64,000 bases of DNA, from NCBI RefSeq assembly GCF_050624435.1, contig NC_134531.1:250928812-250992811 (forward strand), read 5' to 3'. The notes beneath the pieces were generated by a model. The model was not told the DNA's origin. It did no database searches and saw only the letters and a program-made list of their open reading frames with translations. Numbering within the stretch: position 1 is the first letter of the stretch; each line of letters begins with the position of its first letter. The translations under genes were made by a program, and so were the position numbers. Below are positions 44,306 through 55,673 of this stretch, one piece after another. The DNA comes from Tenrec ecaudatus. Its lineage: Eukaryota > Chordata > Mammalia > Afrosoricida > Tenrecidae.

Positions 44306-45098
44306 AAATCTATTTTTGCTCAGAAGCCAAAAAGCCCACATGGAACAAGCTCACCGGCCAGTGCGATCATGAGGTGCCAAAGGGACCAGGTATAAGGCAT
44401 CATGCAAAAAAAACCCACCAAGATATATGTGTGTATGTGTATATATATACCATATTGAATGAAGGGGGAAGTGCAGAGTGGAGACCCAAGACCCAAGTGT
44501 CGGCCAATGGAGATCCCCTCATAGAGGGGTTTAGGAGAGGAGATGGGTTAATTAGGGTGTGAGGTAGTACCGATGAAGAACACAGTTTTCCCCCAGATCC
44601 TGGATGCTTCCTCCCCCCAACTAGCATGATCCGAATTCTATCTTGCAGGGCTGGATAGGGGAGAGGTTGTACACTGGTACATATGAGGGCTGAAGGCACA
44701 GGGAGTCCAGGGTGGATGATACCTTCGGGACCAAAGGTGTGAGGGATGATGCTGGGAGAGTGGAGGCTGAGTGGGTTGGAAAGGGGGAACTGATTACAAG
44801 GATCCACATGTGACCTCCTCCCTGGGAGAGGGACGGCAGAGAAGGGGGGGAAGGGAGACTCCAGATGGGGCAAGATATGACAAAATAACGATGTATAAAT
44901 TACCAAGGGCACATGAGAGTGGGGGGAGCGGGGAGGGAGGGGAAAAAAAAGAGGACCTGATGCAAAGGGCTTAAGTGGAGAGCAAATGCTTTGAGAATGA
45001 TTGGGGCAGGGAATGTATGGATGTGCTTTATACAATTGATGTATGTATATGTATGGATGGTGATAAGACTTGTATGAGCCCCTAATAAATTGTTTTTT
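44306..45098 (+). mobile_element. L1-like LINE 3' end inserted in the tail of the previous copy
   Basis: Flanked by a perfect 15-bp repeat aaaaatctattaaaa (44,291-44,305 and 45,099-45,113). It begins near 'gctcagaagccaaaaagccc' and ends 'gagcccctaataaattgttt' (45,076-45,095). Long frames across it on minus (over 200 codons) are antisense to a non-coding 3' UTR and have no coding meaning. Confidence 0.92.
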
Positions 45099-45113
45099 AA
45101 AAATCTATTAAAA

Positions 45114-45744
45114 TGTGGCAAAACTAAAAAAAAAAAGAGGGAGAGAAAGAAATGCATCTCCAAAACTATTTAGGTTTATTGAGTTGACTAGAAAAACTGT
45201 TGTTGACTTCTTGACTTCTGGGATTGGGATCAAGCATTTTCTTTTGTTTGCATCCCAACCCCTAGTGTAGGATGGAGAAAGGTTGACAGAACAGAAATTA
45301 CAAACTATACTTTTGAGGGTACCAGTGTAATTCCTCTTTTCATACTCAATCACCAAATAATATCTTCTTTTAAACTACTTTAATCTGGATAAGAAAAACA
45401 TCAGCTTTCTGGTTTATTTTTAATGGAGTTTGATAGTGCTCTTAGTTAGCAGGCACTCGTCCTTCCTTCTGCTCAGCAGAACAGGTTTTGAATACCCAGC
45501 CAAACTGATTGCATATGTGTTCTTTTCCCCCAATATTATAAGGTTTATTTAAATGTGAAGATTTGGAGAATTCTACAGATCTAACAGAATTCTAAATGCC
45601 AATCATTATAAAAGGGAAATCGAGTAACCGTTATGTCAAATAATTTTCACAAATCTTGCCAAAATCTGGGTATTCTGTCTCCCACATAACGGTCTTCCTT
45701 CCTCTTCCATACCTTACCCCACCCACCCCGCTCCTTTTATTTCT
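45114..45744. other. unassigned non-coding sequence
   Basis: A-rich start (poly-A at 45,126), then AT-rich. No gene or clear repeat. Confidence 0.45.
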
Positions 45745-45952
45745 TCACAGCCGTAGTGGCTTAGTGGGTTACATGTCGGACTGCTAACCACAAGTTCAAG
45801 AGTTTAACTGCACCAGAGGCTCTGTAGAAGAGAGACAAGACTTCCTACAGTCTCAGGTGGGGGTGGGGATGGGAGCAGTTCTATTCTATCTTACAAGTTT
45901 GGTATGAGTTTGAGTCAACTCAATGGAAGTAAGTAGTTTGTCTTTTGCCTAG
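45745..45952 (+). mobile_element. AfroSINE-type SINE
   Basis: Head 'cagccgtagtggcttagtgg', 'ggactgctaaccacaagttc', body with a G-rich expansion at 45,858-45,870, and tail 'gtatgagtttgagtcaactc'. Confidence 0.85.
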
Positions 45953-47224
45953 AAATTAAAAAGATTAAATAAGTGGTCTGAACAAGAATGAACGATTTTG
46001 TAATATACCTTATATTGACTTGAGGTGTCCAAGAAACTATTTGAGTTCCACAAATTCTTGGAGAGGCTTTAAAAAAGTCTTTCCAAGGCAAATATATGTG
46101 CTCTTCAGTTTAACATTTTCCTCTTTGCTTCATTTTCTACCTTACTCATAGGGGAGATCTGTATTTTGAATAGTGCCTTTCCTTTTGGGGGGCCTAAGAA
46201 ATATTGTGTTTGCGGGCACGTGTGTGTCATGACTGAAATGCATCATACCATTCCTAAACCAAAGTTTAAATGTTGTTTCCAACCACCCATCAAAGCTCTG
46301 ATAAATGACCTTGGAATTTATGTCCAACTTTAAGATTTTTGTGATTCGCAGTAGAATACTGATGGGCTTGACTCTTCCCTCCATTTCCCTACTGAGCACC
46401 CTTGATGGAATTAATCGCAATGGAGCCCACACTTCAGATGCAAGCAGCAGGGAAGCACAAGGACTGGTGGCCAGGGATCTGGGAAACCCACCCTTCAAAC
46501 CGTGAGTCTTCTGTATTATTTGTAATGGTCAATATGTAAGGACGATTTGGGACTTTTAATAAACTAGCATGAAAAAGAGAAGATGCTACTGCCACCCAAA
46601 TAGTACATGGGTAACAAAGTGAAAATAACAGAAAGAGCGACACAGGCACGACTTTCAATTAACAGGGATTGCTAATACTATTTATTATATTTATTCAATA
46701 GTTTTATAATGGAAAGGAAAACTATCATCTTTAAAGCAGATACTATAGCTTGCTTCCCCCCGCCCCCCTCCGAAGTAGGTATCTATTATCTCTGGGATAA
46801 TAGATCTGAGAACTCCGGGGGAAGAAAAGGTCTATTGTAGACATCTTTATCACCCCTGTTATCTGATACAGTGTCTGTCACAGTGTGCTATACAGTGGCT
46901 GTTGGATGAATGAATGTGTGACTATAGCTGAATATATGTTGTAAAAACAGCAGGGGAGTGGTGTCTAACCTCCCATCACTTTACCAGGGATGAGAAACAG
47001 AATCCTTACCAATTCCTAGGAGACGAAGGTCAGATATGTCTCCACACTCCAACTTTTTCACCAATTCTGACATCAGCCATCCCATGCACAGCACTCTACT
47101 TGTCTACTGGTTTGGTGAATTTGTTTCAGTGGCCACACAGAACTCACAGACTGGACTCACAATGTTGGGGTTCAGATTAGAAAAGTGTTGTGGGGCTCCA
47201 ATTTATAGGAACCATTTGTGCAAC
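45953..47224. other. unassigned sequence, possible MIR trace
   Basis: No gene. 46,868-46,918 ('acagtgtctgtcacagtgtg' then 'gttggatgaatga') weakly resembles the end of a MIR element. The rest is unassigned. Confidence 0.4.
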
Positions 47225-47385
47225 CGTACCAAATGCCACTGGGTCCTGTGTTACCTTCAAAGTTGTAACATTTGAGTCCAGGATTTGAGTCCACTGGGTC
47301 AATCTATCTTGTGAAGGTACTTCCTCTCTTTCTCTGACCATCCACTTCACCAAGCATGACGCCCTTCTCCAGGAATTTGTTCCAT
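47225..47385 (-). mobile_element. RTE LINE, 3' end fragment
   Basis: Antisense RTE words in order: 'ccactgggtcctgtgttacc', 'actgggtcaatctatcttgt', 'ccacttcaccaagcatgacg' and 'cccttctccaggaatttgtt'. Compare 33,600-33,690. Confidence 0.75.
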
Positions 47386-47921
47386 CTTATTAATTATAGT
47401 AAAGCAACAGGTCACAGTTGAAGTGCAGGAACACTCCGGATTCTGTGGTTCAAACAGGATAGCAATGCCTCTCTCAGCAATGCTCCGAGGCACATGCCTG
47501 CCCAGTCCAGTCTCTCATGCAGCCCTTTGCCCCTGCCCTGCTTGAGCAAGTGTTACCAAGCTCTTGAACTCTGCCCATAAAACCTCAAAAGGAGCCCACT
47601 CCACTAGTAAGCTCCAGCCAGCACGTACTCAACTCAAGTTCCTAGGATTGGAAAACAAATGCCTGGGAGACACCCTCCTCAGTCGACAAGCCTCCTGCCT
47701 GAAGGCACACCATTTTCTCATTCTATTGACTGAGAAACCCACCTCTCTGTCTCACACCCCCTCTGTAACCGCTGCTGCTTTGAATGTTCTGCCACTGCTT
47801 CCCTGACCCTTTCTGGCACCCCTGAGATCGCAGATTTCTAGCTCTTGGCTCTAGCAGGTCCAGAACAGGGCTATCAAGATAGATTTCACTCCTGGCTCTT
47901 CTTTCCGAATGATTGTTAGTT
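47386..47921. other. unassigned non-coding sequence
   Basis: C-rich in parts, no gene or repeat recognised. Confidence 0.45.
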
Positions 47922-48530
47922 GTGTTAGTCTGGGTAGACTAGAGAAACAAATTCATAGAGACGCATATGTGTATAAGAAAGGGGTTTATATACAAGAGCA
48001 ATTGAATATTGAGAAAACATCGCAGCCCAGTCCAGATCAAGTCCATAAGTCTGATATTAACCAATATGTCCAATACCAATCTATAAAATCCTCGTCATAC
48101 TCATGAAACACATGCAGGCATGCAGGAAGATCACAGGCCAGTGGGTTGGAAGTCTTCTGGATCCAGTGGCATTGTAAGCATCTCAGCGCTGGCAGGAGTC
48201 TCTACATGCTTCTCATGCTCCAGAGTTCTGGTTGCATCAGGGTAGGTCCATGTGGCTTCTCCAGTTACCAGGGCATAGCGCCATGTGTCTTGTCAGTAGA
48301 GCATCATCTCAGGGAGTGAGTGTTGTCAGCAGAGAGTCTCCAAGGGAGTGAACTGAGAGAGGAGAGGTGTCTCTGCCTCCAAGGAGGAAAATGCAGGAGT
48401 TCCCAAAATTCTCAGGAGGCCATGCCCACACAGAAACCTCATTGGTTATATCCAGATTGACAGGCCAGACTCCACCCCTTCACTCATAATCCTCTAAAAT
48501 CAATACCAGATTACATAATACCACAACAAT
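47922..48530 (-). mobile_element. putative LTR-like element
   Basis: On plus it begins 'ttgtgttagtctgggtagac' followed by 'tagagaaacaaattc', the antisense of the 3' end of the element at 4,384-4,830. It ends near 'ataataccacaaca', with the 'catgcccaca' block that corresponds to the 5' part of that element. About 600 bp, longer than the 4,384 copy by internal sequence. Confidence 0.55.
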
Positions 48531-48824
48531 GATATTTCCCCTTGCTGTATCTGAATCGGCTCATTTTTTTAATCTACGTGGATGGCAAAACTGACCATTT
48601 CCCATGGTAGAGCCCCATACTCTTAGGGTACCATGTACCTTATTAGCATTATTACCAAGCTATCCAATCCCCCTTTGGAGTCACAGATGCCTCATTTGCA
48701 TTTTATTTGCATAGGGACTAGAATGATTCTAGCTAGAAGGGGTGTATCAAGTAATTCATTACACTGCATGTGGGCTACTTATTTCCTGTATTTATGTTTC
48801 ACCTTTTCTTTCTGTGTGTGTATT
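48531..48824. other. unassigned sequence
   Basis: Fewer than 300 bases, no feature recognised. Confidence 0.4.
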
Positions 48825-49168
48825 TTATGAACTTTATTGAATTGAAATTGACTACAATAACCATGTGTATTTAAAGTGCACAATTAAATAAGGCTGATAT
48901 GTGTGAAGGTAGCAATCGTATAAATCATACCAAGAAGTTGCCTTGAGCTCTTTTGTAGTTCCTTCCTCCTGCCCCTCCACATGTGTGCCCTCCCCAGACA
49001 ACCACTATTATTTCGGTCACAATTGATTCCTTTTAATTTTATAAAGTTTTGTAGAACAAAAATGCTTCCTTTTGTAGCCTTACTTTTAAAAGAAATCTTT
49101 CTGTTTTCATTGGCATAATTCTTTAGAAATCCAACCATGTTTTGTTATTATGTGTCTCAGTCATTCAT
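48825..49168 (-). mobile_element. older L1 (L1ME-like) 3' UTR
   Basis: On plus: 'tatgaactttattgaattga', 'atgtgtatttaaagtgcaca', 'ccttcctcctgcccctccac' and 'cagacaaccactattatttc'. This is the antisense order of older mammalian L1 3' UTRs. Confidence 0.75.
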
Positions 49169-50075
49169 GTCTGCTGCACAAGATCTCTTAAAGTGTTGAA
49201 AAACTAGGATGTTACTTTGAGGACTGAGGTGCGCCTGACTCAAGCCATGGCATTTTCAATCACCTCCTATGCATATCTGCCTGTGAGAGTTGGAGAGGTT
49301 GAATAAAGAAGAGTGGAGAAGAATGGATGCATCAGAATGATGGGACTGACTGGAGATCCTCTTCCAGAGGGGTCTCTGGGGGGACATGAGCCAGACAGGG
49401 TGTGATGTAGCAACGATGAAAATTACAACTTTCCTCTAGTTCCTAAATGCTCCCCCTCCCCCCAATATCATGATCTGAATTCTACCTTGCATGTCTGGCT
49501 TGATCAGAGGATGCACACTGGTACAGATAGGAACTGGACACACAGGGAATCCAGGGCGAATGATCCCTTTAGGACCAGTGGTGTGAGTGGCAATACTGGG
49601 AGGGTAGAAGGAGAGTGGGTTGGAAAGAGGGAACCAATTACTTGGATCTACATGTGACCTCCTCCATGGGGGATGGACAACAGAAAAGTGGGTGAAGGGA
49701 GACTTTGGACAGGGCAAGATATGACAAAATAGGAATTTATAAATTATCAAGGGCTAATGAGGGAGGGGGGAGTGGGAAGGGAGGGGAAAATGAGGACCTG
49801 ATGCCAGGGGCTTAAGTGGAGAGCAAACATTTTGAGAATCATGAGGGCAATGAATGTCCAGATGTGCTTTACAAAATTGATGTATGTATGGATTGTGATA
49901 GGAGTTGTATGAGCCCCTAATAAAATGATTTTAAAAATTATGGGGCTGTTAAAGAATATTGGAAGGACCATGGACTGCTTAAAGAGCAAACCGTCTTGGA
50001 AGCAGTACAGTCAGAATGCTCCTATGAAGCAATGAAGGCGAGACTTCATTTCATGCACTTGCATATTTTAATCGC
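49169..50075 (+). mobile_element. RTE LINE fragment split by an L1-like insertion
   Basis: RTE sequence at 49,169-49,348 ('gaggactgaggtgcgcctga', 'agccatggcattttcaatca') resumes at 49,935-50,075 ('aagaatattggaaggaccat', 'ccgtcttggaagcagtacag'). The two parts are adjacent in the element, so this was one fragment. It stops before the RTE 3' end. Confidence 0.85.
49349..49934 (+). mobile_element. L1-like LINE 3' end nested in RTE
   Basis: Begins near 'ctgactggagatcctcttcc' and ends 'gagcccctaataaaatgatt' (49,911-49,930). The flanks gaatgatgggactg and aaattatggggctg agree at 11 of 14 positions, an aged target duplication. About 586 bp, non-coding. Confidence 0.85.
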
Positions 50076-51279
50076 AGTTTTGGAGCAAACGAATCCTATG
50101 AATGTGGCCCATCTGACAAGCTTGTCAGGAAGTTTACACCATTCCCATTAGAGCTGCTGGAGATTTCATTAACATTATTTAGATGAAAAGACTGGGATTT
50201 AGAAGTTTTCATGCTTTCTAAACCGGAGACAAAATTGTGAAAACTTTCAGGAAGCCGATTTAGGAGTAGCCTCACTCACTTCCCCTTCAATGCAGTGTTT
50301 CTAAGAAGCATTTCAATGAATGGCCCGCGTGTGCAAAACGCCGCCCTGCTATGATCAGATTTGCTAATATCGTCTAGAACTCCACATGTCAACACTGTCG
50401 CTAGCTTGATAATTATATGCCTTACTAAAATGGCCACTATGCATTTCTTAAGATAGCTAATGACCATGGTTATAGTTTCTGACTTGTAACAAATATGTGT
50501 GGACCTCACATATGCAGCTATATGCATGTAAATGCACCTTGTTCATAATATAATAATGTGCTCATATGGACATATAATTTATATCTATGTTATATATGTC
50601 ACAGTGACTTGATAATAATGGTTGGTATCTGGCCAAACACTCACCTGAAATTCTTTGAGAACTTAAAACCATGATTTGTGGCTCAACCCATTGTGCATTA
50701 TGCTGTATTTGTGTGTATGTCTTATCAACCCTGAATGAGTGAGAGCTGTGCCTTATTTCTCCTCTTTCATTTTAGAGTTCTGGTACATTTTAGATACTGC
50801 CTAGATATTAGTTTAAAACAAAAGCAAACACCCTAGGACATATTTCTGTCCTCAGAAATGTAGTGTGACTTGCAACTTGTGCTATCGCTTAATCTCTAAG
50901 GCAGATACATATTCCCTCTAGGGTTTGCAAATCTTTTTTTTCTGCTGTTGAAAATGAAATTGGGTCAAGGATTGTGGAATTGTGCCTTGAATACCAGGTA
51001 CCAAATCACAGCTCAAGTGAACTTAACCTTGGTGTTAAGCTAGCGGGCCACGGTCATTCAGTTTCTCCTTGCGGGGCACACTATTTATGGTCTTCCTTCC
51101 ACATCTGTAGAATTCCTTTTAACGTCAATGGGATTTGCAGACTTTTAGCACAGTGCAGAGGCCTTGTGAGACTTTATTTTGTGCTCTTCTTCTCTGTTTT
51201 TTTCAGAGGACAGGGTTAATATTTAGTTGATCGACAAATAATGTTATAAAATCCACATAATCAACCACCTTTTCACAGT
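50076..51279. other. unassigned non-coding sequence
   Basis: No repeat recognised. Mixed AT-rich sequence with occasional CpGs near 50,330-50,400. No exon signal. Confidence 0.4.
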
Positions 51280-51440
51280 TGGAAGGGACTTTAAAAGTCA
51301 TCCAGTTGAAGGAACATCTACCCATTCCTATTTTACCCACGAGAGAACTGAAGCTTAGAGACTTTAAGTTACTTGGTCAAGTACATTTACATGTAAGGAG
51401 AGGAGTAGAATTTTCATCTCAGCGCAGGTATATTTTAGGT
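51280..51440 (+). mobile_element. MIR-like SINE
   Basis: 'ggaagggactttaaaagtca' and 'tccagtt', then 'gaactgaagcttagagactt' and 'taagttacttggtcaag', correspond to the common MIR-family order (lesion, 'aaactgaggc', 'gttaagtaacttgcccaag'). Confidence 0.6.
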
Positions 51441-51719
51441 ATATTTTAGTTGACGTGCAGTTCTCAATATAAAAACAATTTAATGAATCAGGTCATAGTG
51501 TATCTCCACTGTACTTGATGTTGAAAAATACCCATTAGGTGGAATGTTTCCTAACATTCCTAACAGTTTTTGCTGATTTAAGGATCAAACTTTTAGTGTT
51601 GGAGATGATCCTAATATATACCAATATATATGTCACTCAGTTTTCTGAGACAACGTTTAACCAGTGGTTGACAAGTATTATTAGTCTAGGATCATCATTC
51701 CAAGATTCTTGAGTAGCAG

Positions 51720-51850
51720 TCATAGAACCATGGGCTCAGGCATAGGAACAATGGTGAGGAGGTGGCAGACCAGGCAGTGTTTGGCTCTGTTGTGTGTAGG
51801 ATCACTATGGGTCAGAACGGACTCAATGGAAGCTGACAACAACAACATAC
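51720..51850 (+). mobile_element. RTE LINE, 3' terminal 130 bp
   Basis: 'catgggctcaggcataggaa', 'gaccaggcagtgtttggctc', 'gatcactatgggtcagaacg' followed by 'gactcaatgg' and 'gacaacaacaacata'. A very short 5'-truncated insertion that shows the SINE-like tail clearly. Confidence 0.88.
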
Positions 51851-51959
51851 ATAGAATGTAAGAGATCATTCTTCTGTACTGACCCCAGGACATGTAGCTA
51901 GGAAAATATTTTTAATCCAAAATTCCTTGCATTAATTTGTTAATGACTTTTTATTTTTC

Positions 51960-52310
51960 TGACAAAAAGCTTGGAACATGTTGGGCCTGATCTGGTTTTT
52001 GACATTTCATGTGTGTGTGTGTTTTCATATTGCGGTTTATCTCAGATGCATTTTTATTGGGGTAACCCCCTTGAATTTTGGTTATATGTTTTCTGTTTTT
52101 CAGTATATGAAGCCCAGGATTGATGAACCTATAGAGGCAGCAAGAAGATGAAGGGTTCCTGGAGGATACAGTGGGGAAGAGGGGATAAAGGGAGCTGATG
52201 TCAAGGAGTTCAAGAAGGAAGAGAATGCTTTGAAACTGATTGTGGTAGCAATTGTACACTACTGCTTGATGTGATTAAACTGTGGGATGGTATATTTGAA
52301 TTAGCTTCTG
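51960..52310 (+). mobile_element. LINE 3' end, second type
   Basis: Shares with 42,690-43,033 'gtatatgaagcccaggattg', 'agctgatgtcaaggagttca' and 'gattgtggtagcaattgtac'. A purine-rich tract (52,160-52,200) precedes the end, as in L1 3' UTRs. Confidence 0.6.
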
Positions 52311-53214
52311 ATAAAATGGGTTTTTTGGGGAAAATGTGTTACTTAAAGAGTATAATTAAGTAGTTTCTGCTATGTGAAGAAAGTCTAAATCTTAATGAAT
52401 CACTTTTGATAACTTATTAATGATCCAGAGAAATTTATCCAGAGCTTGCTTCTGGTGTGCAGTGTCACTTTTCTAAATTGTTGGGTCATATCTATTTAAC
52501 CTTGATGGAATTTTTCTAATGTTGAGTCATGTCTACTTAACCTCTTGTTATATAACTCTCGGCTTAGGTCAAGGAGCTCTATTGTCTGATCCTGCACAAA
52601 TGCTTCAGCCTCAAAGGCTTCTCAGCTTCCTGGCTTTGATCGGATATCCATAAAGTCTCTGTCCCTTACTTACTGGCTTTCACCAAAGAGCTCTGATTGT
52701 TCTCGCTGGGGTTCCCCTACAGCACCCTTGACTTTCCACTAAAAACAAAGGACAGGTAAATGGGTCCAAAGAATAGCAACCTCACTCAGCTTAAGAAAAA
52801 TAAGAAGACATTTGGAGTCAAGTGTGCTCTTACGTCTTCTTCCCAACGCCTGGGAACTGTCTGATCTTGCTCTACCTAAGGTAGGACATTTAGGTGAAGG
52901 TAAATCCGTTTGAAGGCTAGGTGAGATGATGTTTAATCCAGAGTCGACGCTGCAGTTTCTTCAAGTCCTTGTCTGCATTGTACATTGCACGTATTCCACA
53001 GGACAATTCTCACTAAGGGAGGCAAACACATCCATGGACCCTTTCACACACAGACTTCTGCTGGAGAGATTCTGGGTCAGACGTGAGACACACGTGTTTA
53101 GTAGTGAATAGATGAGTTTGGATAAAAGATCTGGACAAATCTGCATGCTTTAATATTAAATTGAATTTACCAAATGAGTTATTTGCCAGAGTAAGATTGA
53201 TATACAAAAGAGTT
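52311..53214. other. unassigned non-coding sequence
   Basis: No gene. A diverged internal repetition lies near 52,485-52,550 ('catatctatttaaccttgat' and 'catgtctacttaacctcttg'). Confidence 0.4.
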
Positions 53215-53312
53215 TCAAAAGTCCTTATAGTTGTAGGGGTTTCAAAAAGTTTGTGGAAATTGTTCTGTATCTTTTCATTCCCCCTTTTCCATAAATTTGT
53301 GAGCCTCCCTGT
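53215..53312. mobile_element. mariner-like miniature inverted-repeat element
   Basis: The left arm 'aggggtttcaaaaagtttgt' and 'ggaaa' is nearly the inverse of the right arm 'tttccataaatttgtgagcc' and 'tccct'. The spacing of about 80 bp and the 'TTTCAAAAAGTTTGTGGAAA' style match the element at 20,864. Confidence 0.5.
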
Positions 53313-55133
53313 ATTCCCCCCATCCCTCACCGCTGCCTTGTATGGCTGCTATCAAGCAACCACCTCACAGACTTCCTGTCAAATGCAGCTCTGCTTTCGC
53401 TGAAGGCACTGGTGACCCGGTGTTGCATTCCAACTCTTGTGACCCACTTGATAGGGAAGATTTTCCATGACACGTGAGGGAAGGGGCAGTTTAACAATGA
53501 AAAGAATAAACTGTCCCAACACTTCTCTTCAGAGTTTGTGTGTGAAGCCTCAGTGACGACGAGACAGCCAGATGCCTCTTCCAGCAGGACAGACCTTGTT
53601 AACAAGGACCACGGGAGTGGACATGGACGGCGATTTGAGGTTAAAATGTGAGGGAATTAAGTTGTCATTGCAAACAAACTGGAAGGCTCATGAACATGTG
53701 ACAGCCTATGAAATGCGATGAGACGATTTCCTTCAATTTCCATGACAAGACTATAGGGTAACTGAAGACAACGACTTTACCTTTTCGGATCTGAAGAGTT
53801 GGAGACATGAAATATTTGCATTAAAACCCAAAGACTTTCCAACCCTCGAATGCTCTTTTTTTATATTTTGTTTTTCTCATAGTTTTGAAATACAATGGTA
53901 ATGATTGGACCTGAGTGGTTCTGAGGGAGAACCCTGATCCCAGAGGTTGGATAAAGGAGAAGGGCGAATAAACCTACACATTGAACATCTCCCTAAATGT
54001 ATTCCATAAAGATGATCTAGAATCTTGGTGTCTGAAAGCACCTGTAAGTGTTTTGACAAGTGGAATTGCTGCTGATAAAAGCAGCATGCCAACAGCTAAG
54101 GGAGTGCAGAAGAGCTGTCCCTAACACCGGAGGAAGTTCCTCTAACTGAGGGAAGCAAGGTCACCGGGAAGCGCATGGGAATCACCTGGAGTTAGGTCCC
54201 ATCTACAGAATGTTCCCAGCACAGGTGTAGGAGATTGCGCTGGAGTTGGCAGAGAAAGCATTTACTCCCTGGATGAGAAGAGCCAGCGAGAGCAATGGAA
54301 AGAGGCCTGATAAAAGTAATGGAACTTTCCCAAAAGTTGGAAAGACTGGTACGCTCATGAAGCAAAAACGGATTCTTTCCCACTACTTTAAAAAACATTA
54401 CCATACTTTCTCTTTTTTCTCCCCCCCCCCCAATCACTTCCTTTTTTTCACTCTTTGTCTTCCTGTCACTTCTTGAAGGGAGAGACTTAGGCTATCAACT
54501 CTGTTTACCAACACAAAACCTTGGACTTGAATCATAAGTTGGAAGACTTACGCAGAGGTCCCTCCCTGAGAGATCCTCAGAGCAGAACTGCTTCTGGGGA
54601 CTTTGAAATGACCGGTCCCTTTGATATCCTAGGGAAAGTCACCACAGCAAAGGCCCCGAGGTCAGAGCTCAGTTGTACACTGAACAAGAAATTGCAAATT
54701 TTGACTTTTTGGTGGGTTCACAGAGAGGTCACCAGGACTGGTTCCTACACACATTGCCAGTAACAACAGACTTGTCCACAATGCAAAAAATGAGGGGGAA
54801 AGTGTGTGGGGGGGTGGGAGTGGGGGTGGGGGAGGCGGCGGGGATGAGGGAGCCCTGGATATTGTTGCAAAGTCTCTGTGGATGCATTAAAAAACTTGAT
54901 GAAATGATTGATCCACTGGCTGTAAAACTTGATGAAACAGATGAAAGAGTGGGCTGGAGTGTAACAGCGAATTCACACACTTGGGTGCTGGAAGGAAAGA
55001 TTTTTCATTTCAATGATTTTTGCAATATTAAACCCCAAGTCTTGTTATTTTTCAAGGAGAGGTACCATTTTTTGGAAGCCTTCTCTGACACTGACTGTGA
55101 TTTGATGTGCTTCTTTTCTTTCGACTCTCTTTC
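53313..55133. other. unassigned non-coding sequence
   Basis: No supported gene. Contains C10 at 54,421 and a G-rich tract at 54,808-54,850 ('gtgggggggtgggagtgggg' type) able to form a quadruplex. Long plus-strand frames (up to 247 codons at 54,673-55,416) cross the G-rich tract and show no domain. Confidence 0.4.
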
Positions 55134-55271
55134 AGACTTCCCTGGGATTGCAGGCGCTGGCCTCAAAGAACCTTGGGAACCAGGGCTAAGCCTGCACAGA
55201 CAGACTGTCTGCGAAGCTCGCCACGTCGCGGAACGTGCAGGTCACCATCAAGCAGGAGAGCCTCTCTTGAT
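55134..55271 (+). other. exon-like segment of unknown origin
   Basis: A strong polypyrimidine tract and AG ('ttctttcgactctctttcag', 55,114-55,133) precede a segment richer in CpG than its surroundings (for example 'gctcgccacgtcgcggaacg' at 55,216-55,235). One frame of this part reads RNVQVTIKQESLS and then stops at 55,268-55,270, but that frame has a stop 45 bases after the acceptor. A second AG at 55,199 could serve it. No clear splice donor or polyadenylation signal follows. Could be a terminal exon, a decayed exon or chance. Confidence 0.2.
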
Positions 55272-55464
55272 CTGGCAAAGCCTCACATCTCCAGCCCTCT
55301 GTTTGGAGAGCCCGGGATGTCTGCAAAGAAACATTTTCTATGTAAAGAGCTTTGTTCAAAGCACTCTCCTTGGACAGATTGTAGCAGGGGTTGCTAGAAC
55401 TTTTCAACTATGGTAACATTGAGGGTGGGCATTTCATAGGTATGACAATTAAGGTTTCGCCCAA

Positions 55465-55673
55465 AAAACCAGTCACCAGTTTCTGTGTGTCAATTCCCAC
55501 TCACGATGACTCTATGTCACCGTGGGACTGTGGGGCATAGAGCTTGTAATGGTTTATTTTTTAGAAATAGATTACCCGGCCTGTCTTCTGAGGCACCTCC
55601 TGCCTCTTGGGGGATTCAAACTTCCTATTAGGTAGCAGAGTGTGTTAACTCTTTGTACCACCCGGGGCTCCGC
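55465..55673 (-). mobile_element. AfroSINE-type SINE, long variant
   Basis: On plus: 'gtcaattcccactcacgatg' followed by 'actctatgtcac', and at the other end 'tgttaactctttgtaccacc' and 'cggggctcc', the antisense of the head. Confidence 0.75.

Noticed and set aside
44400-45035. 211-codon open frame on minus
   Set aside because: It lies antisense across an L1-like 3' UTR with its own target duplication. Equivalent antisense frames occur in the sister copies at 43,839-44,264 and 49,436-49,750.
54673-55416. 247-codon open frame on plus
   Set aside because: It crosses a G-rich tract coding for glycine and valine runs, has no recognisable domain, and spans an apparent splice acceptor. Not supported as a gene.
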